A stretch of 64,000 nt of DNA. It comes from Linanthus parryae. Its lineage: Eukaryota; Streptophyta; Magnoliopsida; Ericales; Polemoniaceae. The stretch's first letter is position 1; each line of letters opens with the position of its first letter. The notes under the pieces are model-generated. The model was not told where the DNA came from. It made no database searches and worked only from the letters and a program-made list of their open reading frames with translations. A program made the position numbers and the translations under genes. Positions 35,897-48,558 of this stretch are shown here, piece by piece. The stretch spans positions 13,972,501 through 14,036,500 of the forward strand of contig JALGPY010000014.1 of assembly GCA_023055425.1 (NCBI GenBank), read 5' to 3'.

Positions 35897-36055
35897 AATT
35901 CCTTCCTTCCTTCCTCTTAGCGGTCTCTCTTTGTTTTCTACATCTGCCTGCTTGCCAAACGATCTAATTTTTCAGTATTAATTAATTAAATAATTTGCAC
36001 ACTGACATACATATACTGTTGATAGTTTTGTGGATCTCAAATACATTTGATACAC
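35897..36055. other. Gene B intron 1, 5' end
   Basis: Short intron start between the donor and the Copia-2 target site, with a CCTT tandem near 35900. Confidence 0.5.
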
Positions 36056-36060
36056 ATAAC

Positions 36061-39000
36061 TGTTAGGATCGATCTCTGGAGCGATTCAACAACGCAACGA
36101 AAAGCAAAACGAAATCACACGAACAAGAACACGACGATTTACGTGGTTCACCAAATTGGCTACATCCACGGTCCACACCCACTTCACTATGATGAACGAA
36201 TGAAAAGTACAAAAGATCTCTCAGCCTCTCTCTGTGATGTGATACCCTAACCCTAGAGCTAGGTTAATTTATATAGAGATAGTAATACATGAATTGCTTG
36301 TAAGCCCCTCTAATTTAGACTAGGTTACAAAGCTGTCTTCACACTTAACAATCTCCCACTTGAAGACTGATTAACTCTGAGTGTACTTCTACCAACTTCA
36401 ATTCAACATCCTCCATGAGTGTGGACTTGGCCTCTCATCATGCAACTAGGCCAACCGAAGCCCAGCAGGTTCTCAGCTTCTCCAAGGTCACAACCTTGGT
36501 AAACATATCCGCAGGATTCTGGCTCGTGTGAATCTTCTCCAATTTGATCACGTCTTTCTCCAATAATGAACGAATGAAGTGATACCTGATGTCGATGTGT
36601 TTCGTCCTTGCATGAAAAGTGGAATTCTTCGCCAGATGAATTGCACTCTGACTGTCACTATACAGCTTGCAACTCTTCTGCTTCTTCCCAAGTTCCCTCA
36701 AGAAACTCTGTAGCCAAACCATCTCTTTGCACGCTTCCGTAGCTGCTACATATTCGGCTTCAGTGGTAGATAGGGCAACAATTTTCTGCAACCTCGAAAC
36801 CCAACTGACTGCTCCACTTCCAAGTGTAAACACATAGCCTGTAGTGCTCTTTCTTCTGTCCACATCACCAGCCATGTCTGAATCAACATACCCTTTCAAA
36901 CTGATCTCTGACCCTCCATAGCACAAAGTTACATCCTGTGTACCTCTCAGATACCTGAAAATCCACTTCACAGCTCTCCAATGCTCCTTACCGGGATCTC
37001 TCATGAATCTGCTAACAACTCCCACTGCTTGGGCAATATCTGGACGTGTGCACACCATAGCATACATCAAGCTTCCCACAGCAGATGCATAAGGAACTTT
37101 AGCCATGTAGTCCTTCTCCTCATCTGTAGCTGGACTCTGGTCTTTCGAAAGTTTGAAGTGACTCGCCAACGGAGTACTCACTGGTTTAGCATCATGCATG
37201 TTAAACCTCTTCAAGACTTTTCGAACATAATCAGCTTGTGACAAAACTAGCTTCTTGCCAATTCTATCCCTGTTGATTCTCATGCCAAGGATTTGCTTCG
37301 CAGGTCCCAAATCCTTCATTGAGAACTCTTTAGATAAGCTCTCTTTCAGCTTCTGAATTTCCCCCATGCTTGGTCCTGCAAGAATTCTTGAACCTCTTGA
37401 AGTAGCAACAGTGATCCCCTTGACACTTCTTGTATCCTTGCCTAGACATGAAGTTATCAAACTTCGTGTACCACTGCCTCGGTGCCTGCTTCAAGCCATA
37501 CAAACTCTTCCTTAGTTTGCACACCATATTCTCTTTACCTGCTTCTTTGTACCCTTGAGGTTGTACCATATAGATGTCTTCTTCTAAATCCCCGTGTAGA
37601 AAGGCTGTCTTGACATCTAACTGCTCAATGTGCAAATCTTCAACTGCCACAATGCTAAGTACCGTGCGGATGGTGAAAATCTTCAGAACTGGAGAGAAGA
37701 TTTCAGTGAAGTCTACGCCTGCTTTCTGCTGAAATCCTTTCACCACCAGTCTAGCCTTGTACCTCTTTGATCCATCATGCTCCTCCTTAAGTCTGTAAAC
37801 CCACTTGTTGTGCAAAGCCTTCTTCCCTCGAGGCAACTCCACAAGATCCCATGTCTTATTAGAGGATAGAGACTGCATCTCATCATTCATTGCATGCTCC
37901 CACTTGACTCTGGCTTCACTCTGAACAGCTTCCTCGAAGCTCTCGGGTTCACCACTATCTGTGAGCAAAAGATATGACATTGATGATAAATAACGAGCTG
38001 GAGTCTTACCTTTAGTCGACCTTCCTGAAACTCTTCGTGTTGGAGCGACCGCTTCAACTTCTGAGCTTTGTACTGGAGCAGGGGCTTCAACTTGTGGCTG
38101 GACATCTCCAATCTCAAGCTCTACCGTTTCCTTCTCATCTGAAACCTGTCCCTGTTTCCAATCCTTGTACATAACTGAATCGTTAAATACCACATCCATG
38201 CTTCTAACAGCCTTGTGCTTATCGAAATCCCAAAATCGATAGCCAAAACTGTTAATGCCATATCCAATAAACGCACACTTCTTCGACTTATGATCTAACT
38301 TGGACCTCTGTTCTGCATCAACATGAACATAAGCGGTACATCCAAATGTTCTCAAATGCGACAAACATACCTGTTTTCCTTTCCAAGCTTCCTCAGGCAA
38401 TCCAAAATCTAGTGCTGTCGATGGACCTATGTTGATTAAGTATGCAGCTGTGTTCACTGCCTCAGCCCAAAATGACTTAGGCAATCCAGCGTGTATCCTC
38501 ATGCACCTTGCACGCTCTGTGAGTGTTCTATTCATGCGCTCTGCAACTCCATTATGTCTAGGCTTGTTTGGAATTGTCTTCTGTCTCTTGATGCCGTTCT
38601 TTGCGCAGAACTCCTCAAACTCATTGCTGCAATACTCGCCACCATTGTCAGATCTCAAACACTGAAGTTTCCGACCTGTCTCATTCTCAATAGTAGCCTT
38701 CCACTTCTTAAACACATCAAACACATCTGATTTGTGCTTCAAGAAGTAAACCCATAGTTTTCTAGTGGCATCATCAATAAAAGTAACAAAGTAAGACGCA
38801 CCTCCATTAGAAGCTACATTCGCTGGACCCCATACATCTGTATGCACTAACTCCAACCTGTTGAGCTTTCTACCGCGGCTAACTTTGGTGAAGCTGACTC
38901 TCTTCTGCTTCCCGTAGACACAATCCTCGCAAAACTCCGAATCAAGTTCCTTCAAACCCTTGAGCTTGCCTGTTTTGAGCATTATCTGCATGCCTTTCTC

Positions 39001-41133
39001 ACTCATGTGTCCTAGCCTGTGGTGCCAGGTACTTGCGCCAATATCAGAAGACGCGACAGCTATGGTACTGTCCGTTCCTGAAGTCACATACAAAGTACCC
39101 TCCTTCTTACCATGTGCGATCACCATAGATCCTCTTGTTACTTTCCAGGAATCAACTCCAAAAGTAGTTTTGCAACCTGATGTTGCAAGCTGTCCTACCG
39201 AGATAAGATTCCTCTTCAACATCGGAACATGTCTGACATCAGTCAACTGCAAAGCTGTTCCATTATCCAAGTTCAATTGGATTTCTCCCTTCCCAACAAT
39301 CTTACATGCCTCATCGTCTCCGAGATACACCTTCCCGAAATCACCCTGCACGTAATTATGAAGAATATCCTTTCTACCTGTCGCATGGAACGAAGCACCA
39401 GAATCGACCACCCACACATCCTCCTTTGAGGGTACAGATAATATTAATGTTTCAGGATCACTTTCAGAAATATTAATAGAATCGTTACCTTTGTGGTTGT
39501 CTGACTTCTTCTTGCTCGGATTCTTGCACTCCCTTGCAAAATGTCCGCTTTCACCGCAGTTGTAGCACTCGATGTCCTTAATGTTCTTTTTCTTCCACTT
39601 TGACTTTGACTTAGATCGACCTCGACCCTTGTTTCCGTTCTTCCTATCTGCTGATCTCCCTCTCTGCTCGACATACAACGCACCATCAGAGGATTTGCTA
39701 GATCCACTGCTCTTCCTGCGCATCTCTTCACCGAGTACCGTGCTCACCACGTTGTCGTACCCTAGCTTGTCTTTTCCAACAGAATTGCTCACAGCAGTCA
39801 CTACGCCACCCCAACTCTTGGGTAACCCGGACAGAACCAACAGTGCCTTCATCTCGTCGTCAAAGCATGTAATCCCGACGGATTCCAACTGGCTTATGAC
39901 GATGTTCAGCTCGTTCAGGTACTGGGAAACATTACCACTCTCGGCCATCCTCATGTCAAAGAGCTTCTGCATGAGAAACACCTTGTTCGCTGCTCAAGGT
40001 TTCTCATACATTTGTGAGAGAGCATCCATCAAACCCTTCGTCGTCGTTTCTTTCGACACATTGAACAGAACTGACGATGCGAGACTCAATCTCACAAGTC
40101 CTAGAGCTTTTCTGTCCAAAATCTTCCACTGTTCGTCTTTAATTTCGCTTGGTTTCTTCTCAACTCCGTCCAACGGCAAGTACAAGTCCTTCTGATACAA
40201 ATAGTCTTCTATCTGCATCTTCCATAGGCTGAAATTCGTCCCGTCGAATTTCTCAATCTTGAATCTTCCGTCGTCCGCCATCACTCCCACTCAAACCGTA
40301 CAAAATCTCACTGATCAGACCTTACCAACAAATCCGGAACGTCCGAAAACCCCTAGTTTGACTCCTCTTTCAAGTCAATCGGATTTCTGGACAGTGAAAT
40401 ACGTCCAAAACAAAATTGGACCACAAATGCGCGATTGAGGCACAACAGCAGCGTGTGCGAGAAGCACTGGATCGCTTCTCCTGTGAGATCAACCTGGGCA
40501 ACGCACTACAACAGTTCTCTTATGGCTGTTGGCTTTATCCAAGACACAAGAGGGCTTCTACTCCCTCTTTTTGTCGGCCACAAACAACCCCGACGCGAAA
40601 AGATTTATATCGTTGGTGAACCCAGCTCACCAACTTAACACTACCAATAAAATAATTGAACAAGCCAATTACTAATTGGTTACCTTGATTAGTTTTCGCC
40701 TGCCAACGTCTGAAAGTTCACTGCCTCCTGATCTTTTCACGTCGCTGCCTCAACTTTGCAATCTTCGATCAAACTAAATAAGAAAAAATAATTTTTCTTT
40801 CCTTCAATCCGTTGCACGATTTCCACCGGGCTCTGATACCAGTTGTTAGGATCGATCTCTGGAGCGATTCAACAACGCAACGAAAAGCAAAACGAAATCA
40901 CACGAACAAGAACACGACGATTTACGTGGTTCACCAAATTGGCTACATCCACGGTCCAGACCCACTTCACTATGATGAACGAATGAAAAGTACAAAAGAT
41001 CTCTCAGCCTCTCTCTGTGATGTGATACCCTAACCCTAGAGCTAGGTTAATTTATATAGAGATAGTAATACATGAATTGCTTGTAAGCCCCTCTAATTTA
41101 GACTAGGTTACAAAGCTGTCTTCACACTTAACA
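36061..41133 (-). mobile_element. Copia-2: young Ty1/Copia element in gene B intron 1
   Basis: LTRs 36061-36350 and 40844-41133, each 290 bases, starting TGTTAGGATC and ending CTTAACA. I see one difference between them (CCACACCC versus CCAGACCC). The exact target duplication is ATAAC (36056-36060 and 41134-41138). On the minus strand the primer-binding site TGGTATCAGAGCC adjoins the right-hand LTR and the purine tract AAGTGGGAGAT adjoins the left-hand LTR. Transcription is antisense to gene B. Confidence 0.95.
36438..40290 (-). pseudogene. Copia-2 gag-pol, RT active-site block deleted
   Basis: Gag starts at 40290 (MGVMADDGRFKIEKFDG). One in-frame TGA lies just after MYEKP at about 39994; the same frame continues. 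Zinc knuckle CYNCGESGHFAREC, protease VVDSGASFHAT, integrase (HTDVWGP, RSDNGGEY, GVAERMNRTL) and the first RT half (KARLVVKGFQQ, QLDVKTAFLHG, LYGLKQAPRQWY) are open to about 37400. There the sequence jumps from YFKRFKNS to AGPSMGEIQKLKESL in another frame: the YVDD block is missing. RNase H follows with YVDSDMAGD, TTEAEYVAA and TKHIDIRYHF. Confidence 0.93.
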
Positions 41134-41138
41134 ATAAC

Positions 41139-41390
41139 ACCCATGCATAATGAGTAGTTAGGATGTAGGGGGACTTTTAAGTATTCAAATTAGTTAGTTT
41201 TTTTTTGAGCAACAAATTAGTTAGTTTGTTTAATGTTTTCTCATTGATCTCTTTTTCCAACCAACTAATTCGAATCGCTTTTGAATTCCTCGAAGGCTAT
41301 GTTTGATAACCCACATTTGAATTTCGAATTTTTACATTACATTCGGATTCCCATGTTTGAATGGTTTCAACAATGTAGAATTTCTAGTCT
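41139..41390. other. Gene B intron 1 spacer
   Basis: No recognisable element. AT-rich intron sequence between Copia-2 and a MITE. Confidence 0.4.
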
Positions 41391-41393
41391 TTA

Positions 41394-41838
41394 GAGCCCG
41401 TTTGGTAATGTTTTTGCTTTCTAGAACGCTGCTTTTCGAATTCAAAAGCAGTATTTTTGTGTTTGGTGACATTTTTTTTAGCTTTCTAAAAAGCAACTGC
41501 TTCGCCACAGCAGCTTTTGAAAAGCAGGGGAGGGGTTGCTTTCTACAACCTGCGTTCTGATTAATTTATCGTTTCACATCATTATTCATTAATAAATATT
41601 AATAATATTTTATTGTAATAGTAATATTTATTATATCATGTATGAAATGGTCGTTTTGACATTAACAAAAAGTCTAAAGCACTAATTACTAAACACGGAA
41701 TGTCAAATGCGCTTTTTTCACAGCAGAATTTATACGTAGTTTACCAAACACTTTTTGTGTAGATTCTCACAGCAGCTTTGTCACAGTACTTTTTACACAT
41801 TAACTTTTTAAACTGCCACAGCATTACCAAACTAGCCC
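41394..41838. mobile_element. Tourist-type (PIF/Harbinger) MITE
   Basis: Termini GAGCCCGTTTGGTAATG and CATTACCAAACTAGCCC are inverted repeats with one or two mismatches, flanked by TTA on both sides (41391-41393 and 41839-41841). Length 445 bases, no ORF of note. Confidence 0.8.
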
Positions 41839-42404
41839 TTAATTATGTTGTATTGTATCCCTTTGGTCCACATTGGATGTTGCAGTGAATCACTAGTACC
41901 AAGACACATTTTGATACTTTTTTTTGCTTGATTCCTTTAAAGTTTCCAGTTCAAATAACAGGTCTCAGTTTTATTGTTCGAAGCCGAGAGATACTAAACC
42001 GACTTAAATCCCTTCCGCGTGTATGATTTCAAGGGACGTGGTGTCCGGTGGAATTTAAAATAAATAAGTAAAGAGGTTTGAATCTGAAATCAAATCCAAG
42101 ACCTTAAAGTGTATCTAATTACATATACATATTTGGTCCTCCGAAATCCAATCCAAGACCTGAACACTAGATTTGGTCCTCCGAAATCCTCCCAAATTCA
42201 AACCCATCCCAAATGATCTAGTGCCATCCAAATAGACTGGTGAAAGAAAAGAAAGCCGGATATAGTTTAATCTCGTCGACGCTGTAGTAGATCGTGAGTT
42301 TGTAGAGATGAGAAGGAATACGAGACCAGTAATCATGTGGGACAAAAGCCATCTTGAAGGAAAAATAGTGCATGACTACAAGCATTCTGATTTGCTTCCT
42401 CTTA

Positions 42405-42740
42405 GAGCATCTCCAATGGTTATGTAAAAGAATTAGTTTAGTTATAATTTACATAACTAGAAGAAATAATGAGTTCCAATGGGCTAGCTAAATGACTCAA
42501 TATTTTACATATTATGTATCCCACTCAATAGAAGTAGCTAGCTAAAATGTAGGTAGTTAAATTTTTTGTGTCTATCTCTCTCCTACTTTAATTTAATAAA
42601 ATATTTTATTTATAATTCAATACTCACAAGCTTATGTAAAATACATAACACCATTGGAACAAACAATAAAGAATCATGTTAACTTGAGTTCATACTAATT
42701 AAAATTTAGCTAGACAATAATTTTATTATTGGAGATGCTC
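42405..42740. mobile_element. Tourist-type (PIF/Harbinger) MITE
   Basis: Inverted termini GAGCATCTCCAAT and ATTGGAGATGCTC with TTA duplications (42402-42404 and 42741-42743). Length 336 bases and AT-rich. Confidence 0.85.
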
Positions 42741-42743
42741 TTA

Positions 42744-45534
42744 GTAATACGTGTGTACCTGATAAATAAAGCCTTTGAAAAATCAATAATCTAACATCGA
42801 ACGATTGTCAATCGTACTTAATATAATGCAGATGCACATTCTGTTTGCAAGTGTAGACTTTCGATTTCTCCTGAATGGCTTCCATAATGGATAGTGTGGT
42901 TGAAGGGGTAAATGAAGAAATCTGATTACAAGAAGCCACTCAAAAGAGAGAGGATTCTAAATAGTTGAAGTCCCCATCTTCAAGCAAGCAGAGGGAAGAA
43001 ACACGGAATTGTAGGATGTCCTCAAAATGAATTTTGGTTAATTTCTTAGAGAATAATTGGTATAAAATGGGAAAATAATAAGAACTTGAACTTACCAATA
43101 TATATTATAACTATATTAGGAACTTACCTAAGATAGCTGATCACAAATTGAATTTTAAAAATATCAATGCTAATTAATGAATAGAGGCGATTAAGTCACA
43201 GCAATTAAATTCGGTGTAACCATCAAAGATGACCGGTGTAAGAATTAATTCCCTAAAAATAATATCAATAACTTTTATATATGTATTAGGGTGGGCTCTT
43301 GAGCAAATAATAATACAATACATGAGCTTATAAAAAGTGGTGGATATTCACATTCGTCTCATTACATATTTCAAAAATTGGTATAATTTTAAGAAATAAA
43401 ATACACTCCTAAGCATAAATGTGGCTACATATACATTATAAAAGAAACTTAATGGAACATTTTGAATGGCTTGCAAGTTGTTTCCTTGGTTATGTTTGCT
43501 TCCGTTGAGGTTCTACCCGGACCCTATCCGTGACAGGTCTAATTCAAATTAATTGGTCGGGGCAAAGTCTCTTGGAACTATTTGTGGCTTACTGATTAGT
43601 GATTTTAATATCAGTTGATTTGGCATTGGTTTAGGGACATGCAAATTAGTCGAAACTTCCACAATTATCTAAGTAGTTATCCCCAATAATCATAATTACA
43701 TTTTTGTTCACAAATAAAAATGATATGTGTCCCTCCAAGAAGATGTTATGTACAGTAAAACCTTGATAAATAAATGTTTGATAAACGAAAAAATCTCGCC
43801 AAAATAATTCATCATACACAAGTATGAAAATGTAAAAGTACTATCAATGTGAATAAAAATTCATTCATCCAACAGGGTAATACAAAAAGTGTGAAACACA
43901 AGTGTACTAGTTATGATAACAACAATAGTACTATATTTATGTGTGTAAGATAACATCGTCTCACTAAATACTAACTTATCTTTATTTAAAAGAAATTTAG
44001 ATGAAAAAAAAAGGAGGGAAGAAGAAGGTAAATTAATATCTTTCCGGATTATTTAATAAGACTTCTCTATACTTAAGTTGTTTTTTTCATAATTAAAGGT
44101 TTACTCGTTTCATAGTTAAACTTAAGAACTCCAAACCTCCATACCAAACCCTATATTATGGCAGACCGGACATTTAATGAGCTTTAGACAGTCAACACAG
44201 TAAAGGAGCTGCAAACTGTAAACGATCAAAACATGCAAGCTCATCCTAGATCATCTCTCAAACCCTAATTTATGCAAAGGATTACAATTCCTAAATTCAA
44301 CCCAAATAGAAAAAAAAAAAAAAAATCATACAAAGTCAGGAGAGAGCCTTGTACATACCAGAGAAGAGATGAAACCACACTGACGGATGAACCGATGAAA
44401 GAACCCAGACATCGTCTACTTATACAGAGAAGGAAGCAATGACACCTGGATAGTCTGAAGCAGAGGTTGACGTCACAGTTGAGGAGCAAACAGTAGATCG
44501 ACTTCGGCTCCAAGCAACCGAAGGCGGTTCTGCTTCCACCAATGACCGCCGAGACCCATTGAGGGCAGAGGCCAAAGGAAGAAGACGATGGTACTGTTAG
44601 TGCCACTCACTCTAATCAGCACTGCAAAAACGAAGACGTAGCAGGGGAAAAAACGACTGCTGCGAGAAGCTAATTTTCATCCTCAATTTTACATGTAAAT
44701 CCAACTGAAACAACAAAACTACATTACTCAGCCCTGTCTGGTCCAGTAATTATCATCCAACACAGGGACAATACATACATTTGCAACAAACTTCCATTGA
44801 CTTCACTAGCAATAACTGAGTTGGCAAGCTACCATTGGTAGACATTGTGGGCAAATACACATGCAAAATTGGTACAAAGTGTGAAAAAATCATAGTTGGC
44901 AAAAGGCCATAACTTCTTTTATATTAGGTAGTATGATATATATATATATATTTATATATATATATATATATACATATATATATACACGAGTCGAGAATCC
45001 GCAATCGCAAGGCTTCGGGGCGCACCGCTTAAATTTTTATCACCAGTATGAGAAAACACGAGTTGACATGCTTACAGCTAAGAAGGCCAATCAATATAAG
45101 CAGCTGTTGAATTCCCCTAGGTTGTAGATAAACTAGCCTAAGAAAATTCAGCCGAAAAGCTCACTTCTGAGAAGACAAGTATGCAGCCCTTGAATTCCCC
45201 CAAGGTTTGAACTCAAGACTTCTAGGCAACGCGTAAAGACTAGAGAATGCATGCTTGTATTGGTATGATATGAAGAGATTAGTTGTTGCAAATGAGTGGA
45301 ATGCATCTACTGTCACGCGGCAAATATTTCGAAGTGAACATGATTGTATTGCATATTCATGATCCTTTATTTTATCAACTTATTGGTATGACAGTATCTT
45401 AAGTACTTAATGAAATTGATATTCTGAATTTGCAGTATTGGACAACTTGCAAGACTTCTGTCCTTTGTTTTGAGTAAGGAAAAGAATTTATCCACATACA
45501 TTTATGCTTTCCCTCCACTCTAAAACTATTTCAG
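42744..45534. other. Gene B intron 1, 3' part
   Basis: Mostly unassigned AT-rich intron. The part at about 43475-43925 (TTGAGGTTCTACCC, TATCCGTGACAGGTCT, GGCAAAGTCTCTTGGAACTA) is duplicated at 54850-55265 upstream of gene C. An (AT)n tract lies at about 44936-44985. No other gene is supported; the exon 2 acceptor is ATTTCAG at 45534. Confidence 0.5.
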
Positions 45535-46239
45535 GTGCAAGGAGCTTCAACGGGAAATCATCCATGACCATCTACTGCTCTTGGTTGAAGGCGGTTATGA
45601 CAATCCCAAAGAAGAGTGTAGTGGTTGTAGACAAATCATCTCATGGGGTCCATACTATAAGTGTCCTTACTGCAAACCCTATTACATGCATAAGCTCTGC
45701 GCGGAAATGCCCAATCAAATTGAACACCAAATGCACCCAAGTTGCACCCTTGATTTGAAAAGAGGTCTATTTGCGCCCTCAGCCCTAGATAAGAGATGTG
45801 GTGTCTGCAATGTAGAATGCAACGGCTTTGTTTATTTTTGCTCTTCATGCGAGTTTGCCATAGATATCATATGTGCTCTAAAGGAAATTAAGCATTGCAA
45901 GAAAGACTTTCACCCACAACACCCTCTGGTCCTTTCTCTTGACAAAGGACCATTGAGTTGTCATGCTTGTGATGGAGATCATGAAGGGATCTCTTACCAA
46001 TGCAACACTTGCCGGTTTTGGGTTCACGAGAGGTGCAGTTTATTGGCAACCATAAAACATGCATCCACTCAAGACCATGAGCACGACCTTCATCTCATCT
46101 ATTCCATCCCAGAAAACTTTTCTGATGTTGATGTTTATTGTCAAATCTGCACAAAACAAATGAAACACCATAACTGGGCTTACTATTGCTACAGATGCAG
46201 ATACTTCACTCATGTTTATGATTTCTCCAATCCCTTGAG
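45535..46239 (+). CDS. Gene B exon 2 (four DC1 modules), open
   Basis: Begins after TTTCAG with G-TGCAAGGAG, giving CKELQREIIHDHLLLLVEGG in the phase left by exon 1. Modules start CSGC, CGVC, CHAC and CQIC. It ends CCCTTGAG before GTATTATC. The last module ends HVYDFS, lacking its last Cys. No stop or frameshift is seen, so this exon looks maintained or only recently released from selection. Confidence 0.78.
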
Positions 46240-46361
46240 GTATTATCTCTAGCCTGCTTTACCTATTAGAATAGCTTATGTCGGGGCTGCATTGTTGGCA
46301 TTTTGTTCTCTTTCTTCCTTTGTCAAAATTTAAAAGATTATTTAATATTGATGTGTTTCAG

Positions 46362-47217
46362 GGATGAAGTATCCATTGATCCAACTGTTGAAGTGATGGA
46401 CCTCCCACTTCCTGGTGAACTAATATCAAACAACAACAAAGTCAGAAGTGGAGAAACCGTGAAGCATCCTCTCAACCCGATGATCCTATTTGCAGGCCAA
46501 ATGGGTAAAGCTGATCTACTTCCTTCCATCGCGTATCTTATGTACAATCCGCAGACTTGGCCAACCTACCTTGTTGATGGAAAACACTATAGCGGATTAA
46601 CTTTCACTTTCTACAATGGCAAATTGGTCGTGCACCTCACCAGTGTTGACCTACCTCACTATATAAAGCATGAAGCTCACCCACATGTTCTCCAGAGCAC
46701 CTTCTTGAACACCTTAACTAGGTGTAATGCGTGCGAGCATTCTTTTTTTGGCCGTGGATATAGCTGTACCGTTTGTGCTTTTACCATTCATACGTATTGC
46801 GCACTCCTGCCCGGAAAAATTAAGCACAGATACGACAAGGATCCTTTTCTGTTAACGTATTCAGCAGTTGAAGGCATTGAAGAGTACGTGTGCGAGATAT
46901 GCAAAGAAGATGTAATCCCAAAGTGGTTCTACCACTGTGAGGATTGTGACCAATCTATTCATGCCAGATGCATTTGGAAAGCTTATATCAAATTTGAAGG
47001 CTTCTATAGATTTCATCTTCACAGATGCAATCTCACTTTGGCTCCACCCAGTAATGACCTTCCCGAGTGCATTATTTGTGGCGCACAAGTGACATTTGGT
47101 CATGGGTTCGCCTTTGTATGCATGAAGCACGAGTTTATGGTTCACCTAACATGCATCTTTAAGGATGAGATTGAAGTATCACTAGAACCTTTTGAAGATG
47201 AACAAGTATCAGAGTGA
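46362..47217 (+). CDS. Gene B exon 3 (C-terminal DC1 modules), open
   Basis: Starts after TTTCAG with GGATGAAG, and encodes DEVSIDPTVEVMDLPLPGEL, the WPTYLVDGK spacer and modules beginning CNAC, CEIC and CIIC. It ends DEQVSE with tandem TGA codons at 47215. Beyond the stop an acidic frame continues (see findings). Nearly the same sequence makes up gene C. Confidence 0.78.
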
Positions 47218-47857
47218 TGAAGACCTTTCGGAGGACGAGGCTGAAGTGGAGAGTGATAATGATCTTTTTGAGGACGAAGTTGAACTATTACAAGTTAATG
47301 AAGATCGTTCTCATAACGAAGCTGAAGTGTCAAGGAGCGATGAATAACACGGCCTCTTTCTGAAACACTCGGGTCAACCACATGGATAGGATGTTGTTTA
47401 GGCCACTGAGAAAGAAATTACATGTATCTCCCGTATTGATGGTCCTTGTATTCTGTTCTATTTTCCTTCAATAATCTAGAAACAAACTCTGGTTAACGTG
47501 GTCAAATTTCATGTTTCTAGTCCAGTGGAGAAGTAGTTGTCTCTGAAGCTGCTTATAAAGATATATCTTCTTTATCAGAATACATCTTATTGGGATTTTC
47601 TTATAAGAAGCAATAATCATTTCCCCAGATTTATTTTGGTTCTTCCAATATGGATTGGAGAAAGACCAGTATGTATGCACCTCCCTATATCTCCAATTCC
47701 TGAATATTATCGTCCCTTGAGTATATATGCACATGATTCAGCTCAGAGGTCCTATATATTTTGTACACACAAATTTTATGCTAATGAAAACAAAAGCGAT
47801 AAATTCGGAGTATCAAATATTTTTATTGATGAAAGTGATGTAGCGGATTACAATCTC
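47218..47857. other. Gene B 3' flank, duplicated after gene C
   Basis: Matches 61426-61968 nearly base for base (GATGTTGTTTAGGCC, TTATAAAGATATATCTT, GGATTTTCTTATAAGAAGCA). A second match lies at GATTACAATCTCT versus GATTACAACCTCT (62080), so host sequence extends to about 47857. It should include the 3' UTR. Confidence 0.7.
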
Positions 47858-48546
47858 TGTAACGAACTTCTAAACAGAAATTACAAATCCTCTGATTCTT
47901 CTCCTTGAATGTCAAACGAGGGCTTCGCAGCTTGATCTCGGATCGAACTAGTAGGCGTTCTTCGATTTCGGCTAAGAACGCGTTGAAGGTCTTGAAGAAC
48001 GCGAAGAATTTGCTTGAAGATTTTCGAATGTCTTGAAGAACCGGGCGACGATCTTGATGTTGGGTGTATGAACTCTTCAGGGCTTTAGTAGCATGATGAT
48101 CTTCAGTGCTCTCTCCTTCTTGCAAGACCGAATTATGTGATTTATGCCTATGGATGACTCATTTATATAGGCATGGGCCGACTTCTTGGCCAAGGTAGAA
48201 AAATAAATATTATTATTTATTTATTTTATTTTCCGCATCAATTCGACAAGTGGCACAACATGATTGGTCGGGCTTGCTAGTCTTGATAACTGCATCACTT
48301 TGACAAGTGGCACCATTTGATTGACCTTACTTGCTGAAGTGTAGCCGTGTCATGCAGTGACGTGGCGTCGCCATAAGCAGTCCTTAATTGTAAATAAGGT
48401 TTTGTCTCATTTACATTTTAGTCCTCTATCAATTAATGCTTAGGAACATTAATTTGACGGCAATTACAATTTGATCACGCCAATTTAATTATGCAATAAT
48501 AGACACGTGGCACTATTTAAATAGCCGTAAGTTTTGCGTGTCAACA
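47858..48546 (-). mobile_element. Probable LTR with adjacent polypurine tract
   Basis: On the minus strand the LTR begins TGTTGACACGC right after a purine tract (CGAGGGGGTATT, 48547-48558) and ends near the point where homology with the gene C flank breaks (47858). Internal features include GCCACGTGTC and TATATAAATGAG. The second LTR was not found. I read it as a 3' LTR with a stub of internal sequence. Confidence 0.55.
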
Positions 48547-48558
48547 AATACCCCCTCG

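Larger units (their letters stand above)
30362..47217 (+). pseudogene. DC1 gene B, broken by nested transposons
   Basis: Exon 1 is in three pieces (30362-30653, 32642-33045, 35820-35894), then exon 2 45535-46239 and exon 3 46362-47217. Removing the LTR element (with one AAGTA copy) and the Helitron restores exon 1 with similar length to gene A exon 1 (771 vs 740 bases). Exon 1 also has its own damage: a frame change near 30460 after ADSII, and loss of frame with a stop near 32690. Introns are GT-AG phase 2 as in gene A. Exons 2 and 3 remain fully open, so a shorter protein from an internal start remains possible. Confidence 0.82.

Noticed and set aside
44265..44606. 113-codon minus-strand ORF in gene B intron 1
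   Set aside because: No recognisable domain, ends in a poly-Phe run from a poly(A) tract, and no supporting context.
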